Notes under the pieces: generated by a model
The model's database searches: none
Seen by the model: the letters and a program-made list of their open reading frames with translations, nothing else
Told to the model about the DNA's origin: nothing
Part shown: positions 17,380 through 25,617 of the stretch, one piece after another
Layout of the letters: each line of letters begins with the position of its first letter
Position numbering within the stretch: the first letter of the stretch is position 1
NCBI RefSeq assembly: GCF_030167925.1
Contig: NZ_JASKUT010000001.1
Span: forward strand, 2,046,001 to 2,110,000
From: Paenibacillus silviterrae
GTDB taxonomy: Bacteria; Bacillota; Bacilli; Paenibacillales; NBRC-103111
Direction of reading: 5' to 3'
Length of the DNA stretch: 64,000 bases
Position numbers and translations under genes: made by a program

Positions 17380-18192
17380 ATGGAACGGAAGACCGAAGAG
17401 AAGGAATCGAAATCAAAAGGCGGCAAGCGCCGTGCGGCTGCTTTGACCGGCTCTTTAGGTTCCATGGCTTCCGGTGCCTCTGCACATCTCATGGAGCTGC
17501 AAGGTTTAGTGGGGAATCAGTCGCTTACCCGACTGCTGGCAACCGGAAGCTTCCCGGAGCACGATGAGAACGACAACGAAGAGCCGGCATCAGAGACTGT
17601 TTCAACAACGAAGGACTTCGCCGGAAAGAAGAAGGGTTCCAAGCAGCCCGAAACACCGATCATCGCCACGCAGCTTGTGCGCCCCAGCGGATCCGAAGGT
17701 TCTCAAGAACAAGCGAGGCACTGGCTCAATGCCGCCCATCGCAAAGAACAGCAACTAACCGCAGGTAGAAAAACATCAGTATCACGCGACAAGCTGCTGC
17801 AGAAGATTGTCTCCGAGCTTCCATCCTCTGTTTATGCAGGAATGCAATTCACAGCAGCCACAGGAAAGGACAGCAAGGATGACATCGTGCAAACCTGGAC
17901 CGCCCCGTCCCAAAAAATTCAATACGCCGTAACCTCCCAAGGTGAAGGTGCCAGGCAAGAGGTAAATGTCATGGCGTGGGACGAAGAGCTTAGTCCCTCC
18001 GCGCGTCAGCAGACAACCGAGACGTGGGTAGCTAATCGAATTCCACGCGCAAGTACGGAATATTGGAAGGGATTGGCTGCAAGGCTGAAGCAGCGCACTT
18101 TGGATCATATGAACAATATGCCTCAGCACGGACTTGATGAGGAGACGGAGGAAATGCTTCATTCGGTCACTGACGATGACGATGAGGAATAA
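17380..18192 (+). CDS. eCIS-associated protein, probable accessory or cargo, 270 aa
   Basis: The ATG at 17380 follows AGGAGGTG by 5 nt. The N-terminus is basic and disordered (ERKTEEKESKSKGGKRRAA), then MELQGLVGNQSLTRLLA, matching the LQxxxGNQ(A/S)(V/L)xxLL motif I associate with DUF4157 and other eCIS-linked proteins. The middle is Ser/Thr/Lys-rich; residues about 120-245 look folded (LLQKIVSELPSSVYAGMQFT, TWVANRIPRASTEYWKGLA). The C-terminus is very acidic (DEETEEMLHSVTDDDDEE). No catalytic motif, signal peptide or membrane segment. It is transcribed divergently from the eCIS operon. Cargo or accessory role is inference from motif and position. Confidence 0.65.
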   Translation: MERKTEEKESKSKGGKRRAAALTGSLGSMASGASAHLMELQGLVGNQSLTRLLATGSFPEHDENDNEEPASETVSTTKDFAGKKKGSKQPETPIIATQLVRPSGSEGSQEQARHWLNAAHRKEQQLTAGRKTSVSRDKLLQKIVSELPSSVYAGMQFTAATGKDSKDDIVQTWTAPSQKIQYAVTSQGEGARQEVNVMAWDEELSPSARQQTTETWVANRIPRASTEYWKGLAARLKQRTLDHMNNMPQHGLDEETEEMLHSVTDDDDEE

Positions 18193-18221
18193 TTGCCTAC
18201 AGCGGTATCTTACATTGACTG

Positions 18222-18797
18222 CTACTTCCAAATTCTTTCTACTTCCGCCAATTGATTTTCTTCGAACGCGAGTCGATATATGTCCGGCTTCGAGGTGCGT
18301 TTCCAAAATGCGCCGCCGTAGGCGTTATCATAAAAGTTCATGATGGCCGTCATAATGTTACCGTGCGTCCCGATCACAATATTGCCGCCGCGGTGCTCAG
18401 ACAAGAGCTTTTGGACAATGGGAATCGATCTCATCTGTGCCTGCCGTGTGGTTTCCCCACCCGCCAGTGCATAATCGATATCCGTAAAGGAACGCTCGAT
18501 GGCAGCCTCCAGCTCCTCCCACGGGGCTTTGTAGTCTAAACCTTTGATCGCCCTCTCCCTTAACTCCTCAAACTGCTCGATCGGGAGATTCCTGCTGTCT
18601 GCCACGTACTGCACTGTCTGGACCGCTCTAGTATAATTGCTGGAAGCAACATGGTTTATGCTTACACCGCTAAGCTTGTCAGCTACTAGTTTTGCAGCCA
18701 GCAGGCCTTCCTCAGACAGTCCCCGCGTTCGTTCCTGGCCAAAGACAAACGGAGACTCCGCATGCCGAACCATATAAACGGTTGTCCTTTCCCCCAT
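18222..18797 (-). CDS. Histidine phosphatase superfamily protein
   Basis: 191 residues. MVRHAES near the N-terminus is the RHG-type catalytic motif (RHA here), followed by RGLSEEGLLAAKLVADKL and YTRAVQTVQYV. The second histidine lies in VIGTHGNIMTAIM. The family acts on phosphate esters such as phosphoglycerate or sugar phosphates in the cytosol; the substrate cannot be read from sequence. It faces the eCIS accessory gene end-to-end and shares direction with the GNAT genes after it. Confidence 0.9.
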   Translation of the reverse strand: MGERTTVYMVRHAESPFVFGQERTRGLSEEGLLAAKLVADKLSGVSINHVASSNYTRAVQTVQYVADSRNLPIEQFEELRERAIKGLDYKAPWEELEAAIERSFTDIDYALAGGETTRQAQMRSIPIVQKLLSEHRGGNIVIGTHGNIMTAIMNFYDNAYGGAFWKRTSKPDIYRLAFEENQLAEVERIWK

Positions 18798-18816
18798 TGG
18801 AAATTCCTCCTACTGA

Positions 18817-19221
18817 TTAATTGATCTGTCTCTTGATGACAAACGCATTTTCCGCTTTGGCGAATCCGATCCTCTCATAAAAACCGGACGACTTCGGAGC
18901 TGATGTCAAAACATACTGAATTTCTTCGTTTCCCAGCTTTAACTTCAGCTGTCCGACAAGCTCCGTACCGATTCCTTGACCGTGATAGCTCCGATTAACC
19001 GCCAAATCGGATATATAACAACAATACGAATAATCCGTGATTGCCCTCAAAAGTCCAACCAGCTTCTCGCCATCCCTTGCGGTTACGATCTCATCGGCAT
19101 GTTCCAGCATTCTACGAATCCGGTCGATATCATGGCATGGGCGCCGAATCCCAGAGGACATGAATATATTTGCCGTTTCTTCAACCGTACATCGATCGTC
19201 CGTACTATAACGTATGGTCAT
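18817..19221 (-). CDS. GNAT family N-acetyltransferase
   Basis: 134 residues. It has the acetyl-CoA binding motif A (ISDLAVNRSYHGQGIGTELVGQL; QGIGT loop) and a C-terminal KSSGFYERIGFAK strand, both standard for GNATs. The acceptor is unknown. Its start lies inside the end of the upstream GNAT gene (17-bp overlap), so the two are co-translated. Confidence 0.9.
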   Translation of the reverse strand: MTIRYSTDDRCTVEETANIFMSSGIRRPCHDIDRIRRMLEHADEIVTARDGEKLVGLLRAITDYSYCCYISDLAVNRSYHGQGIGTELVGQLKLKLGNEEIQYVLTSAPKSSGFYERIGFAKAENAFVIKRQIN

Positions 19222-19693
19222 GCTTCATCAACCTCTTTCTCATGACGTACCAGCGATCCGTCTTTTCCGAGTATTCCTGCTCTTGAATGATCGAATAGCC
19301 CCGATCAAGATAGTACTTCACGTTCTCGGGGATCGACAATCGAACCTCTACCCTTGTTTCCGCATAGTGCCGTTCGATCGCTTTGTTCTCCAAATACTTT
19401 AACATCTTTCCGCCGATTCCCATTCCCCTGCACTCTGGAATAACGGAAACCCTGCCTATGTACATGTAGGTGTCCTGATAATAAAATTGGGCGGAACCGA
19501 CTGCATCAGGATCTTGATATGCAAGTATAGCGCCGCCCCGATTCGAAGTCTTTGCGATGATATCGTCTACCGTTTCCTTCAAAGCACCGGATTCCGGTGT
19601 AAGCTTTCCTGCATATTCTTCAAAGGCTTGCCGCATGATCCTGTGGACTAATTCCATATCGATGGTTTGTGCATCTTTTATGGTAACGGCCAA
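19205..19693 (-). CDS. GNAT family N-acetyltransferase
   Basis: 162 residues. Motif A is YIGRVSVIPECRGMGIGGKML (RGMGIG pyrophosphate loop). A PENVKYYLDRGYSII segment is the usual C-terminal GNAT strand-helix. The acceptor is not recognisable. It overlaps the next GNAT gene by 17 bp, and both may derive from a small resistance or detoxification cluster with the VOC proteins. Confidence 0.9.
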   Translation of the reverse strand: MAVTIKDAQTIDMELVHRIMRQAFEEYAGKLTPESGALKETVDDIIAKTSNRGGAILAYQDPDAVGSAQFYYQDTYMYIGRVSVIPECRGMGIGGKMLKYLENKAIERHYAETRVEVRLSIPENVKYYLDRGYSIIQEQEYSEKTDRWYVMRKRLMKHDHTL

Positions 19694-19732
19694 CGTAATG
19701 CCCCCTTTTCTTTAGATCCGAGACCTTAATTG

Positions 19733-20164
19733 CTAAAAATGTATCATCGCTCCGCGGGCATCGAACACTGCTGTCGGGTTCCACGCAACCTCCCAAGCGT
19801 TCCCTTCGGGATCTAAGAAATACGAGGTTCTTCCTCCCCAGAATGCATCGCTTGCTTCTCGTATTACTTTGCCCCCGGCAGCTTTTACTTCTTCGGTTAC
19901 AGCGTCTACCTGATGAGGCTCATCCACATTGATTGCCAAGGTAATCCCCTTAAAGCCTGTTACGGACGGTTCAGACTCCAAGCCCGCATCCTTTAGAAGC
20001 TCTTCCATCGGAAACAAGGAAAGCAACACGCCGGCAGTTCTAAACACGCAATAACTGTCGGTGCTGATTTCCGTCTCACTCCAGCCTAACCTTTGGTAAA
20101 ATTTTCTTAGCTCCGGGAGGTTTTGCGCTCCTAGGGTTATCAGACTTACTCTTTCCGGCACCAT
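19733..20164 (-). CDS. VOC (glyoxalase/bleomycin-resistance) family protein
   Basis: 143 residues. Two beta-alpha-beta repeats of the vicinal-oxygen-chelate fold: VSLITLGAQNLPELRKFYQRLGW and AFWGGRTSYFLDPEGNAWEVAWN. The DPEGNxWE motif carries a metal-ligand Glu. The substrate is unknown; relatives are glyoxalases, dioxygenases or antibiotic-binding proteins. Starts 6 nt after a GGAGGTAAC site. Confidence 0.88.
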   Translation of the reverse strand: MVPERVSLITLGAQNLPELRKFYQRLGWSETEISTDSYCVFRTAGVLLSLFPMEELLKDAGLESEPSVTGFKGITLAINVDEPHQVDAVTEEVKAAGGKVIREASDAFWGGRTSYFLDPEGNAWEVAWNPTAVFDARGAMIHF

Positions 20165-20215
20165 ACATGTTACCTCCGTTCTAATTGCCCCTGTGGAGGG
20201 GCTTTTCTAGAGAAT

Positions 20216-20650
20216 CTAGAAATCTTCTTTGATCGTATCCTTTGGATCCCATATGGACCAAGCTGCTTCTAATAGATTTCCTTGGTTGTCTCTAAAATAA
20301 AAATACTTCGCTTCCCCCGCCCCGAGCGTCTGAAGCTCCTCAACAATGACACCTTTCCTTCTTAGCTCGCTATGTGTATATTCAATATCCGGGCAATTCA
20401 AAGCCATGATAGGGAACGGCTTTCCGTTACGAAGGATTTCCAAACGACGGCTGTCTTCCGTCTCGATAAGCAATAAGGCAATGGAATGCGTGTGAGGATG
20501 GTGCAGCACGGCCAAAAGTGAACCGCGGTCCGCAAACTTCTGCATCAGTCTAAAATCCAAGTGATACGTATACCATTCAATGGATTTCTCTATATCCGAA
20601 GTTGGCATATAAACATAGCCAATACGGGTAAATAAATAATCGTTACTCAT
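20216..20650 (-). CDS. VOC family protein
   Basis: 144 residues with the VOC layout: RIGYVYMPTSDIEKSIEWYTYHLDF at the N-terminus and YFYFRDNQGNLLEAAWSIWDP near the end. It is probably paralogous in fold, not close in sequence, to the VOC gene before it. Substrate unknown. A GGAGGGAGGTTAG-like site lies before the ATG. Confidence 0.85.
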   Translation of the reverse strand: MSNDYLFTRIGYVYMPTSDIEKSIEWYTYHLDFRLMQKFADRGSLLAVLHHPHTHSIALLLIETEDSRRLEILRNGKPFPIMALNCPDIEYTHSELRRKGVIVEELQTLGAGEAKYFYFRDNQGNLLEAAWSIWDPKDTIKEDF

Positions 20651-20698
20651 GGACTAACCTCCCTCCTTTTCGCCATATAAATCCATACTTGAGCTACT

Positions 20699-20915
20699 GA
20701 ACGGCGCATTTCTGCAAAAATGCAACATTTTCAACGATTTCCAGTTTAAAATATATGAATTCTGCGTTTATACAACATTCCAAAACCTTTTGGTTCGTTT
20801 TCGGCCAATTTCTGCTACGAAAGATGCCTATTCTCACAAATCTCGTTCAGAACCTCTTCTCGGGGGGTTAATTTGTGTGCTTTTGCAGCTTTGCAAGAGT
20901 ACACTTGGCTATATC
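20699..20915. repeat. Dispersed repeat, short copy
   Basis: The gene-poor stretch 20651-21096 holds this copy. Marker segments are TTCTGC-type motifs followed by TACAACAT (about 20707-20778), and AAAGATGCCTATTCTCACAA (starts about 20820) followed by ATCTCGTTC. The same segments occur near 32652 and 50597 in other gene-poor gaps. The 20790-21062 reading frame on the plus strand has no protein-like features, so I treat it as spurious. Copy ends are approximate. Confidence 0.6.
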
Positions 20916-21096
20916 ATTGGCTGGGACGGGATGTCCGCCTGCGTTCGTCATCAGGAAATAAAGGTCTCTTTCACCCTGGATGATTTCCAAAAGTACAATA
21001 TCCAAGCTATACTTACGATTACAAAAAATAAAGATACAAAGTACGTCTTCGGGAAGAGATGATTGCTAAGGACAACACTTGCCATCCCGGTTAATC

Positions 21097-21285
21097 TTAA
21101 TTAATAATTACAAAAGCATTCTCTTCCTGATAACCATTTGATAAGTCTTTAACACCAGTGATTTCATACAGCAATCCCCACAGGTAAAAAGCGGTACTCA
21201 CCATTATCATGATCAAATAAAGGAGCAGCCAGCCTCCAATTCGCTTTGAATGAATTTCTTGTACCTGCTCGATATTTGGATTCAT
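21097..21285 (-). CDS. Small membrane protein, possible DUF2569 fragment, 62 aa
   Basis: It has one clear membrane segment (GGWLLLYLIMIMVSTAFYLWG), and the RIGGWLLLYLI start of it resembles the beginning of DUF2569 (YdgK-type) membrane proteins, which are normally about 150 residues or more. AAGGAGA precedes the ATG by about 4 nt. It stops after VKDLSNGYQEENAFVIIN, so it may be a truncated gene, or a real short membrane protein. No continuation of the family is obvious downstream. Confidence 0.5.
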   Translation of the reverse strand: MNPNIEQVQEIHSKRIGGWLLLYLIMIMVSTAFYLWGLLYEITGVKDLSNGYQEENAFVIIN

Positions 21286-21336
21286 AGTGTCTCCTTGAAC
21301 GAAACGCTAGTATTTAACATATTATACCATAATAAG

Positions 21337-21379
21337 CAAAAAAGACCCACACCCCACCAACCGGTGGAGCATGGGTCTT
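21337..21379 (-). terminator. Rho-independent terminator of efp
   Basis: AAGACCCA (21342-21349) pairs with TGGGTCTT (21372-21379), with an inner CCACC/GGTGG stem, followed on the minus strand by TTTTTTG. It sits 11 bp after the efp stop. Confidence 0.85.
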
Positions 21380-21389
21380 GATCCGCTAA

Positions 21390-21947
21390 CTAAGCACGGG
21401 AAATGTATTTGCCTTCGCGAGTGTCGATAAGGAGCACATCGCCTTCGTTGATGAACAGAGGCACTTGCACGTTCAAGCCGGTTTCGACCTTTGCGTTCTT
21501 CGTAGCACCGGTAGCCGTGTTCCCCTTGATGCCCGGCTCTGTCTCAATCACTTTCAAATCTACGCTGTTCGGCAGGTTGATCCCGAGGATCTCGCCTTGG
21601 TAGCTCATGATGTGGATCATCATGTTTTCTTTCAGGAAGTTCAGCTCCCACTCGATTTGCTTCTTCTCAAGAGTGAACTGGTCGTAAGTCTCGGTATCCA
21701 TAAAGGAAAACTCGTTACCGCTAGCATACAGGTATTGAACCTGGCGGTTTTCGATGTGCGCACGGCTTACGTTCTCGCCGGCACGGAATGTACGCTCAAC
21801 GGTGTTACCGTTGCGCAGGTTTTTCAGCTTGGAACGTACGAACGCGGCCCCTTTGCCTGGCTTTACGTGTTGGAAGTCGATGACGGTGAACAAATCACCT
21901 TCTACTTCGATAGTCAAACCTGTTTTGAAATCGTTAACTGAGATCAC
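21390..21947 (-). CDS. efp: Elongation factor P
   Basis: 185 residues, normal for EF-P. N-terminal KOW-like domain: [38 protein letters not shown], where the KPGKGAA loop contains the lysine that is modified in many bacteria. The OB domains follow, ending [27 protein letters not shown] relieves ribosome stalling at proline stretches. The start is GTG 21947, 10 nt after GGGAGG. It is the last gene of the yqhR-aroQ-aminopeptidase-efp run and has its own terminator. Confidence 0.97.
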   Translation of the reverse strand: MISVNDFKTGLTIEVEGDLFTVIDFQHVKPGKGAAFVRSKLKNLRNGNTVERTFRAGENVSRAHIENRQVQYLYASGNEFSFMDTETYDQFTLEKKQIEWELNFLKENMMIHIMSYQGEILGINLPNSVDLKVIETEPGIKGNTATGATKNAKVETGLNVQVPLFINEGDVLLIDTREGKYISRA

Positions 21948-22046
21948 TGGAACAAAACCTCCCTATAATGTAAGCAGACAGCCGCGTCAAAAGCTATATT
22001 GCAATAAATCGTGACTGCCACTGAAATCAACGCAAATGATGCAAAA

Positions 22047-23120
22047 TCAAATCTCCAGAAGCTCTTTGGTCGATTTCGTCAAAATCCGAATGCCCGTTTC
22101 GGTGATGATAATGTCATCCTCAATCCTTACGCCTCCGAAGCCCGGAATATAAATCCCCGGCTCGACCGTTACCGCCATCCCCGGCTCCAGGACAATATCT
22201 CCCATCATGGACAGCCGCGGCGCTTCATGAACCTCCATCCCGAGACCATGTCCGGTGCCATGACCGAATTTGTCTCCGTATCCATGCCGCTTGATTACGT
22301 CACGCGCAATGGCATCCGCTTCGCGGCCTGTCATGCCCGGACGAATCTTATCGAGCGCTTCTAGCTGCGCCTCCAGCACGATTCTATAAATTTCCCTGTG
22401 CTGGTCCGACGCCTTGCCTACAACAACGGTGCGGGTAATGTCGGAGCAGTATCCTTTATAATAAGCTCCGTAATCCAATTTGACAAATTCATTATTGCCA
22501 AGCACCCGGTCGCTAGCCTTGCCGTGCGGCAATGCGGAGCGTTCGCCTGAAGCAACGATGGTCTCAAAGGACGTAGAAGCCGCCCCATGCCGACGGACGA
22601 ACATCTCAATCTCCAGAGCGATGTCCTTTTCAACTGCACCCGGCTTTAAAAATCCGAGAATGTGACTGAAGGTCCGATCAGCCAGGTCGGCAGCCTCCTG
22701 CATAATCTCGATCTCGCCTGCATCCTTCACCATGCGAAGCTTTTCGACGAGGTTGTCCGTTGGAATCAGTTCAATGCCAGACAAGACCTCGCTGATCGAG
22801 CGGAATGCACCGTAAGACAGATCATTCTGTTCAAAACCAAGAGCGGTAACCTTCTCCTGCGTCAGCAATTCCCTTACCGTTTCCATGGCCTTCGGAGCAT
22901 GCTCAATGACCTCAAGACCGATAGCCTGCTGGGGAGCTTGAGTCATATAACGGAAGTCCGTAAGCAAAATCGCGCGGCGATCCGTGATGAGAACATATCC
23001 CGCCGAGCCTGTAAAGCCGCTGATATAACGGCGGTTGATATCGCCGGTAACCAATAATGCCTGCAAGCCTTGCTGCTGCATTACCTCGCGTAGACGCCGA
23101 ATCCGTTCCTGCTGCTGCAT
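22047..23120 (-). CDS. Xaa-Pro aminopeptidase (M24B)
   Basis: 357 residues. The creatinase N-domain spans about 1-125 (RYISGFTGSAGYVLITDRRAILLTDFRY). The M24 pita-bread domain has the metal ligands in KLDYGAYYKGYCSDITRT (two Asp), GHGTGHGLGMEVHE (His), VTVEPGIYIPG (Glu) and VRIEDDIII (Glu). It removes N-terminal residues before proline, probably in the cytosol. It starts 1 bp after the aroQ stop with GGAGGGG; relatives in Bacillus are called yqhT/papA. Confidence 0.95.
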   Translation of the reverse strand: MQQQERIRRLREVMQQQGLQALLVTGDINRRYISGFTGSAGYVLITDRRAILLTDFRYMTQAPQQAIGLEVIEHAPKAMETVRELLTQEKVTALGFEQNDLSYGAFRSISEVLSGIELIPTDNLVEKLRMVKDAGEIEIMQEAADLADRTFSHILGFLKPGAVEKDIALEIEMFVRRHGAASTSFETIVASGERSALPHGKASDRVLGNNEFVKLDYGAYYKGYCSDITRTVVVGKASDQHREIYRIVLEAQLEALDKIRPGMTGREADAIARDVIKRHGYGDKFGHGTGHGLGMEVHEAPRLSMMGDIVLEPGMAVTVEPGIYIPGFGGVRIEDDIIITETGIRILTKSTKELLEI

Positions 23121-23121
23121 G

Positions 23122-23568
23122 TTACCCCTCCGTCCGCTGCATATGCATAACTAATGCCCGTAACCCAAGCTCATAGCTGTCCGCACCGAACCCAGAGATC
23201 TGACCAAGGCCGACCGGAGCAAGCACCGACACATGACGAAATGCCTCCCGCTTATGAATGTTCGAAATATGAACCTCAACAAAGGGAATACCTACGGCGC
23301 TGATCGCATCCCGAATCGCATAGCTGTAATGCGTGAACGCCCCCGGATTCATCACGATTCCGTCCTTACGTCCATGAGCTTCATGGATTTTGTCGATCAG
23401 AGCCCCTTCATGATTCGATTGAAAGCACTCGAGCTGAACGCCGAGCTCAGCCGCTAAGTCGGTCATCCGATTCTCTATGTCTTGCAGAGAAGTGGACCCA
23501 TACACACCCGGCTCTCGCACGCCGAGCATATTCAAGTTAGGTCCATTCAACAATAGTACCTGTTTCAA
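23122..23568 (-). CDS. aroQ: 3-dehydroquinate dehydratase, type II
   Basis: 148 residues from a TTG start, chosen because AGGAGG lies 6 nt before it and because [23 protein letters not shown] is the normal N-terminus of the family; longer ORF starts have no ribosome site. The catalytic Tyr is in the EPGVYGS segment, and the [16 protein letters not shown] and [15 protein letters not shown] motifs follow. It carries out step 3 of the shikimate pathway as a dodecamer. Lies directly upstream of the aminopeptidase gene. Confidence 0.96.
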   Translation of the reverse strand: MKQVLLLNGPNLNMLGVREPGVYGSTSLQDIENRMTDLAAELGVQLECFQSNHEGALIDKIHEAHGRKDGIVMNPGAFTHYSYAIRDAISAVGIPFVEVHISNIHKREAFRHVSVLAPVGLGQISGFGADSYELGLRALVMHMQRTEG

Positions 23569-23673
23569 GAGGAACCTCCTAGGGCTTTGCCGAGCAAAAC
23601 CGACTTTGTATGGCATAATCTGCACATACCTATCTATTTTACCATAGTTTTCCCCGATTTGAGAACTTTTTTC

Positions 23674-24183
23674 TCAACCGAGTTTCGGTTTATGTGTATT
23701 TTTCTTGAACGGCTCTCTGACGCGTTCATCCGTAAATTCCACGGTAATGGTATACCCGATAAACAAACCCCACACCAGGAACAGACATGCATCTGTAATC
23801 AGCGTGTTGATTTCAATGATTCCGATCGGCTGATTCATTCCTGTTACCGGTCCCACAAGAAGATAGATCAAACCCCACCAGGCAAGTCCGTAGGCCATGC
23901 CAATCCATGGACCCTTCACTTTTCGGAAAAACAGGGCATAGACCAGCGCAGCTGCAACCGAGAAAAGGATGAAGAAGAGCCAGCCCAGCACATATCCTCC
24001 CGTACTCATCAAAAACGAGTGCTTAAAGAAGGGCTCCACAAGAAAACCGGGAGACAAGCTGGTAAAATGCAAATAATTCTCAAGCATTTTCAGTCCGCCC
24101 CAGAAGATCCCTGCAAAGAAGCCGACATAGATGGCGAAGTACCAAGGATTCGTATGCTGCACCGTTTGATCCTGAACCTTCAT
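23674..24183 (-). CDS. yqhR: YqhR-like membrane protein
   Basis: 169 residues, with four hydrophobic segments: PWYFAIYVGFFAGIFWGGL, GGYVLGWLFFILFSVAAALVYALFF, GMAYGLAWWGLIYLLVGPV and ACLFLVWGLFIGYTITVEF. The short basic C-tail (EPFKKNTHKPKLG) is cytosolic by the positive-inside rule. The start is ATG 24183, not an upstream extension, because GGGGG lies about 9 nt before it. The gene neighbours yqhQ and aroQ, as in Bacillus; function is unknown. Confidence 0.8.
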   Translation of the reverse strand: MKVQDQTVQHTNPWYFAIYVGFFAGIFWGGLKMLENYLHFTSLSPGFLVEPFFKHSFLMSTGGYVLGWLFFILFSVAAALVYALFFRKVKGPWIGMAYGLAWWGLIYLLVGPVTGMNQPIGIIEINTLITDACLFLVWGLFIGYTITVEFTDERVREPFKKNTHKPKLG

Positions 24184-24326
24184 GATGAACGTATACCCCC
24201 TATGAAATCGGATAACGTTAGTATGTGCAAATCTTTGCAGACTAAACGGTAGCTTTATACGCTCCAATTCGATACAATAAGGGGTATATCCCGCCATGCA
24301 TTCAACAGAAAGTGAAGGTGAAGAAT

Positions 24327-25256
24327 TTGTCGCAGCAGCAGTCAGAGCAATGTGCAATCTATGGCGGCCAAGCCGTTATCGAGGGCGTGATGTTCGCCGG
24401 CCAGAAGGTACATGTAACGGCAGTCCGCCGTAAAGATAATTCCATCGAATTTTTCGAGGTGCCCAAGAAGGAAATCGGATGGGTTCAGGCCCTGAAGAAA
24501 ATTCCCTTTATTCGTGGAATTGTCGGAATTATAGAGGCCAGCGCCAAAGGGGCGCAGCACCTGAACTTCTCCGCGGAGGTTTTCGCCGATGAAGAAGAGG
24601 GCGGCAGGTCCGAAAAGCAGGAAACCTTCCAAAGCAAGCTCACGATGATTCTCGGAGTCGCGTTCGTCGGTATTTTGTCCTTCCTGTTCGGTAAATTTGT
24701 GTTCACTCTGGTCCCTACAGCCATCGAACAGTTTCTGTTCCAGAACATGTTTGAGAACCAAATCGGCCATAATCTGATCGAAGGACTCATTAAGATTATT
24801 TTGCTCGTCGGTTATATATATTTCATCTCGTTAACACCGATGATCAAGCGGTTGTTCCAGTACCATGGTGCGGAACACAAAGTGATCAGCGCGTATGAAG
24901 CCGGGCTCGAATTAACCGTCGAGAACGTGCAGAAGTTCAATACCCTGCATTACCGGTGCGGCAGCAGCTTTATCGTGTTTACCGTCATCGTCGGGGTTGT
25001 GATCTACTCGTTCTTCGAATATAACAGCTTTATCGAGCGCATTATTCAGCGCATTATACTGCTTCCGGTCGTCATTGGAGTTTCCTACGAGGTGCTTCGC
25101 TTTACAAATACGCTGCGGGAAGTACCTGTGCTCCGCTTTATGGGGTACCCCGGCCTTTGGCTGCAGCTCCTGACAACGAAGGAGCCTGACGATTCCCAGG
25201 TCGAAGTATCGATCGCTTCCTTCAACCGAATGAGAGAGCTGGACCGCCAAGCATAG
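24327..25256 (+). CDS. yqhQ: YqhQ-like DUF1385 membrane protein
   Basis: 309 residues. The DUF1385 signature is clear: IYGGQAVIEGVMFAG at the start, YHGAEHKVISAYEAG and HYRCGSSFIVFTVIVG in the middle, and a C-terminal FMGYPGLWLQLLTTKEPDD. Several membrane segments lie between about 115 and 265. The start is taken as TTG 24327, 6 nt after GAAGGTG; GTG 24312 is an alternative. It is divergent from yqhR. Biochemical role unknown. Confidence 0.88.
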   Translation: MSQQQSEQCAIYGGQAVIEGVMFAGQKVHVTAVRRKDNSIEFFEVPKKEIGWVQALKKIPFIRGIVGIIEASAKGAQHLNFSAEVFADEEEGGRSEKQETFQSKLTMILGVAFVGILSFLFGKFVFTLVPTAIEQFLFQNMFENQIGHNLIEGLIKIILLVGYIYFISLTPMIKRLFQYHGAEHKVISAYEAGLELTVENVQKFNTLHYRCGSSFIVFTVIVGVVIYSFFEYNSFIERIIQRIILLPVVIGVSYEVLRFTNTLREVPVLRFMGYPGLWLQLLTTKEPDDSQVEVSIASFNRMRELDRQA

Positions 25257-25282
25257 AACCATCTTCTATAGGAGGACACGTT

Positions 25283-25561
25283 ATGAGAAGAAAACAACCC
25301 ATCCTTACGTATGTTGTGTTCGGATTGATAGCGATTGGGATATTATCCGGCTTGTTTACCAGCCCTTCCAGCTTCTTAATCCCGGTCCTTATTTTCGGAA
25401 CCGTGTTCCTGCTTTATAAATACCCGCCGCATACTTGGAAAAAATCCTCCAGCTACGGCACGAGATTCAAAAAGCCGCCGAAGCGCAAGAACGCAACCTT
25501 CCGCGTCATCAACGGAAACGGGAACCGGGACAACCAGGATGAACCTCCGAAATACCATTGA
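25283..25561 (+). CDS. Small two-segment membrane protein, 92 aa
   Basis: Two adjacent hydrophobic stretches (ILTYVVFGLIAIGILSGLF and SSFLIPVLIFGTVFLLYKY) precede a long basic, disordered tail (RFKKPPKRKNATFRVI). A GGAGG site lies just before the ATG, 27 bp after yqhQ, so it is co-transcribed. I do not recognise a named family; it looks like a conserved Bacillales membrane protein. Confidence 0.75.
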   Translation: MRRKQPILTYVVFGLIAIGILSGLFTSPSSFLIPVLIFGTVFLLYKYPPHTWKKSSSYGTRFKKPPKRKNATFRVINGNGNRDNQDEPPKYH

Positions 25562-25565
25562 TTAC

Positions 25566-25617
25566 GAAAAAAGCAGCGGTTCCTATGTGGTGAGCATAGG
25601 ACTCGCTGCTTTTTTAT
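25566..25617. terminator. Bidirectional terminator between the small membrane protein and patatin genes
   Basis: AAGCAGCG (25571-25578) pairs with CGCTGCTT (25604-25611), with an inner GTTCCTATG/CATAGGAC stem. It has a T-run on each side (TTTTTT after the 3' arm; TTTTTT on the other strand). It serves convergent genes. Confidence 0.9.

Noticed and set aside
20185..20215. GCCCC/GGGGC hairpin between the VOC genes as a terminator
   Set aside because: It lies between two co-directional minus-strand genes but its T-run is on the plus side; not supportable.
20790..21062. 90-codon plus-strand frame
   Set aside because: It lies in the short repeat copy, has no ribosome site and no protein-like pattern.
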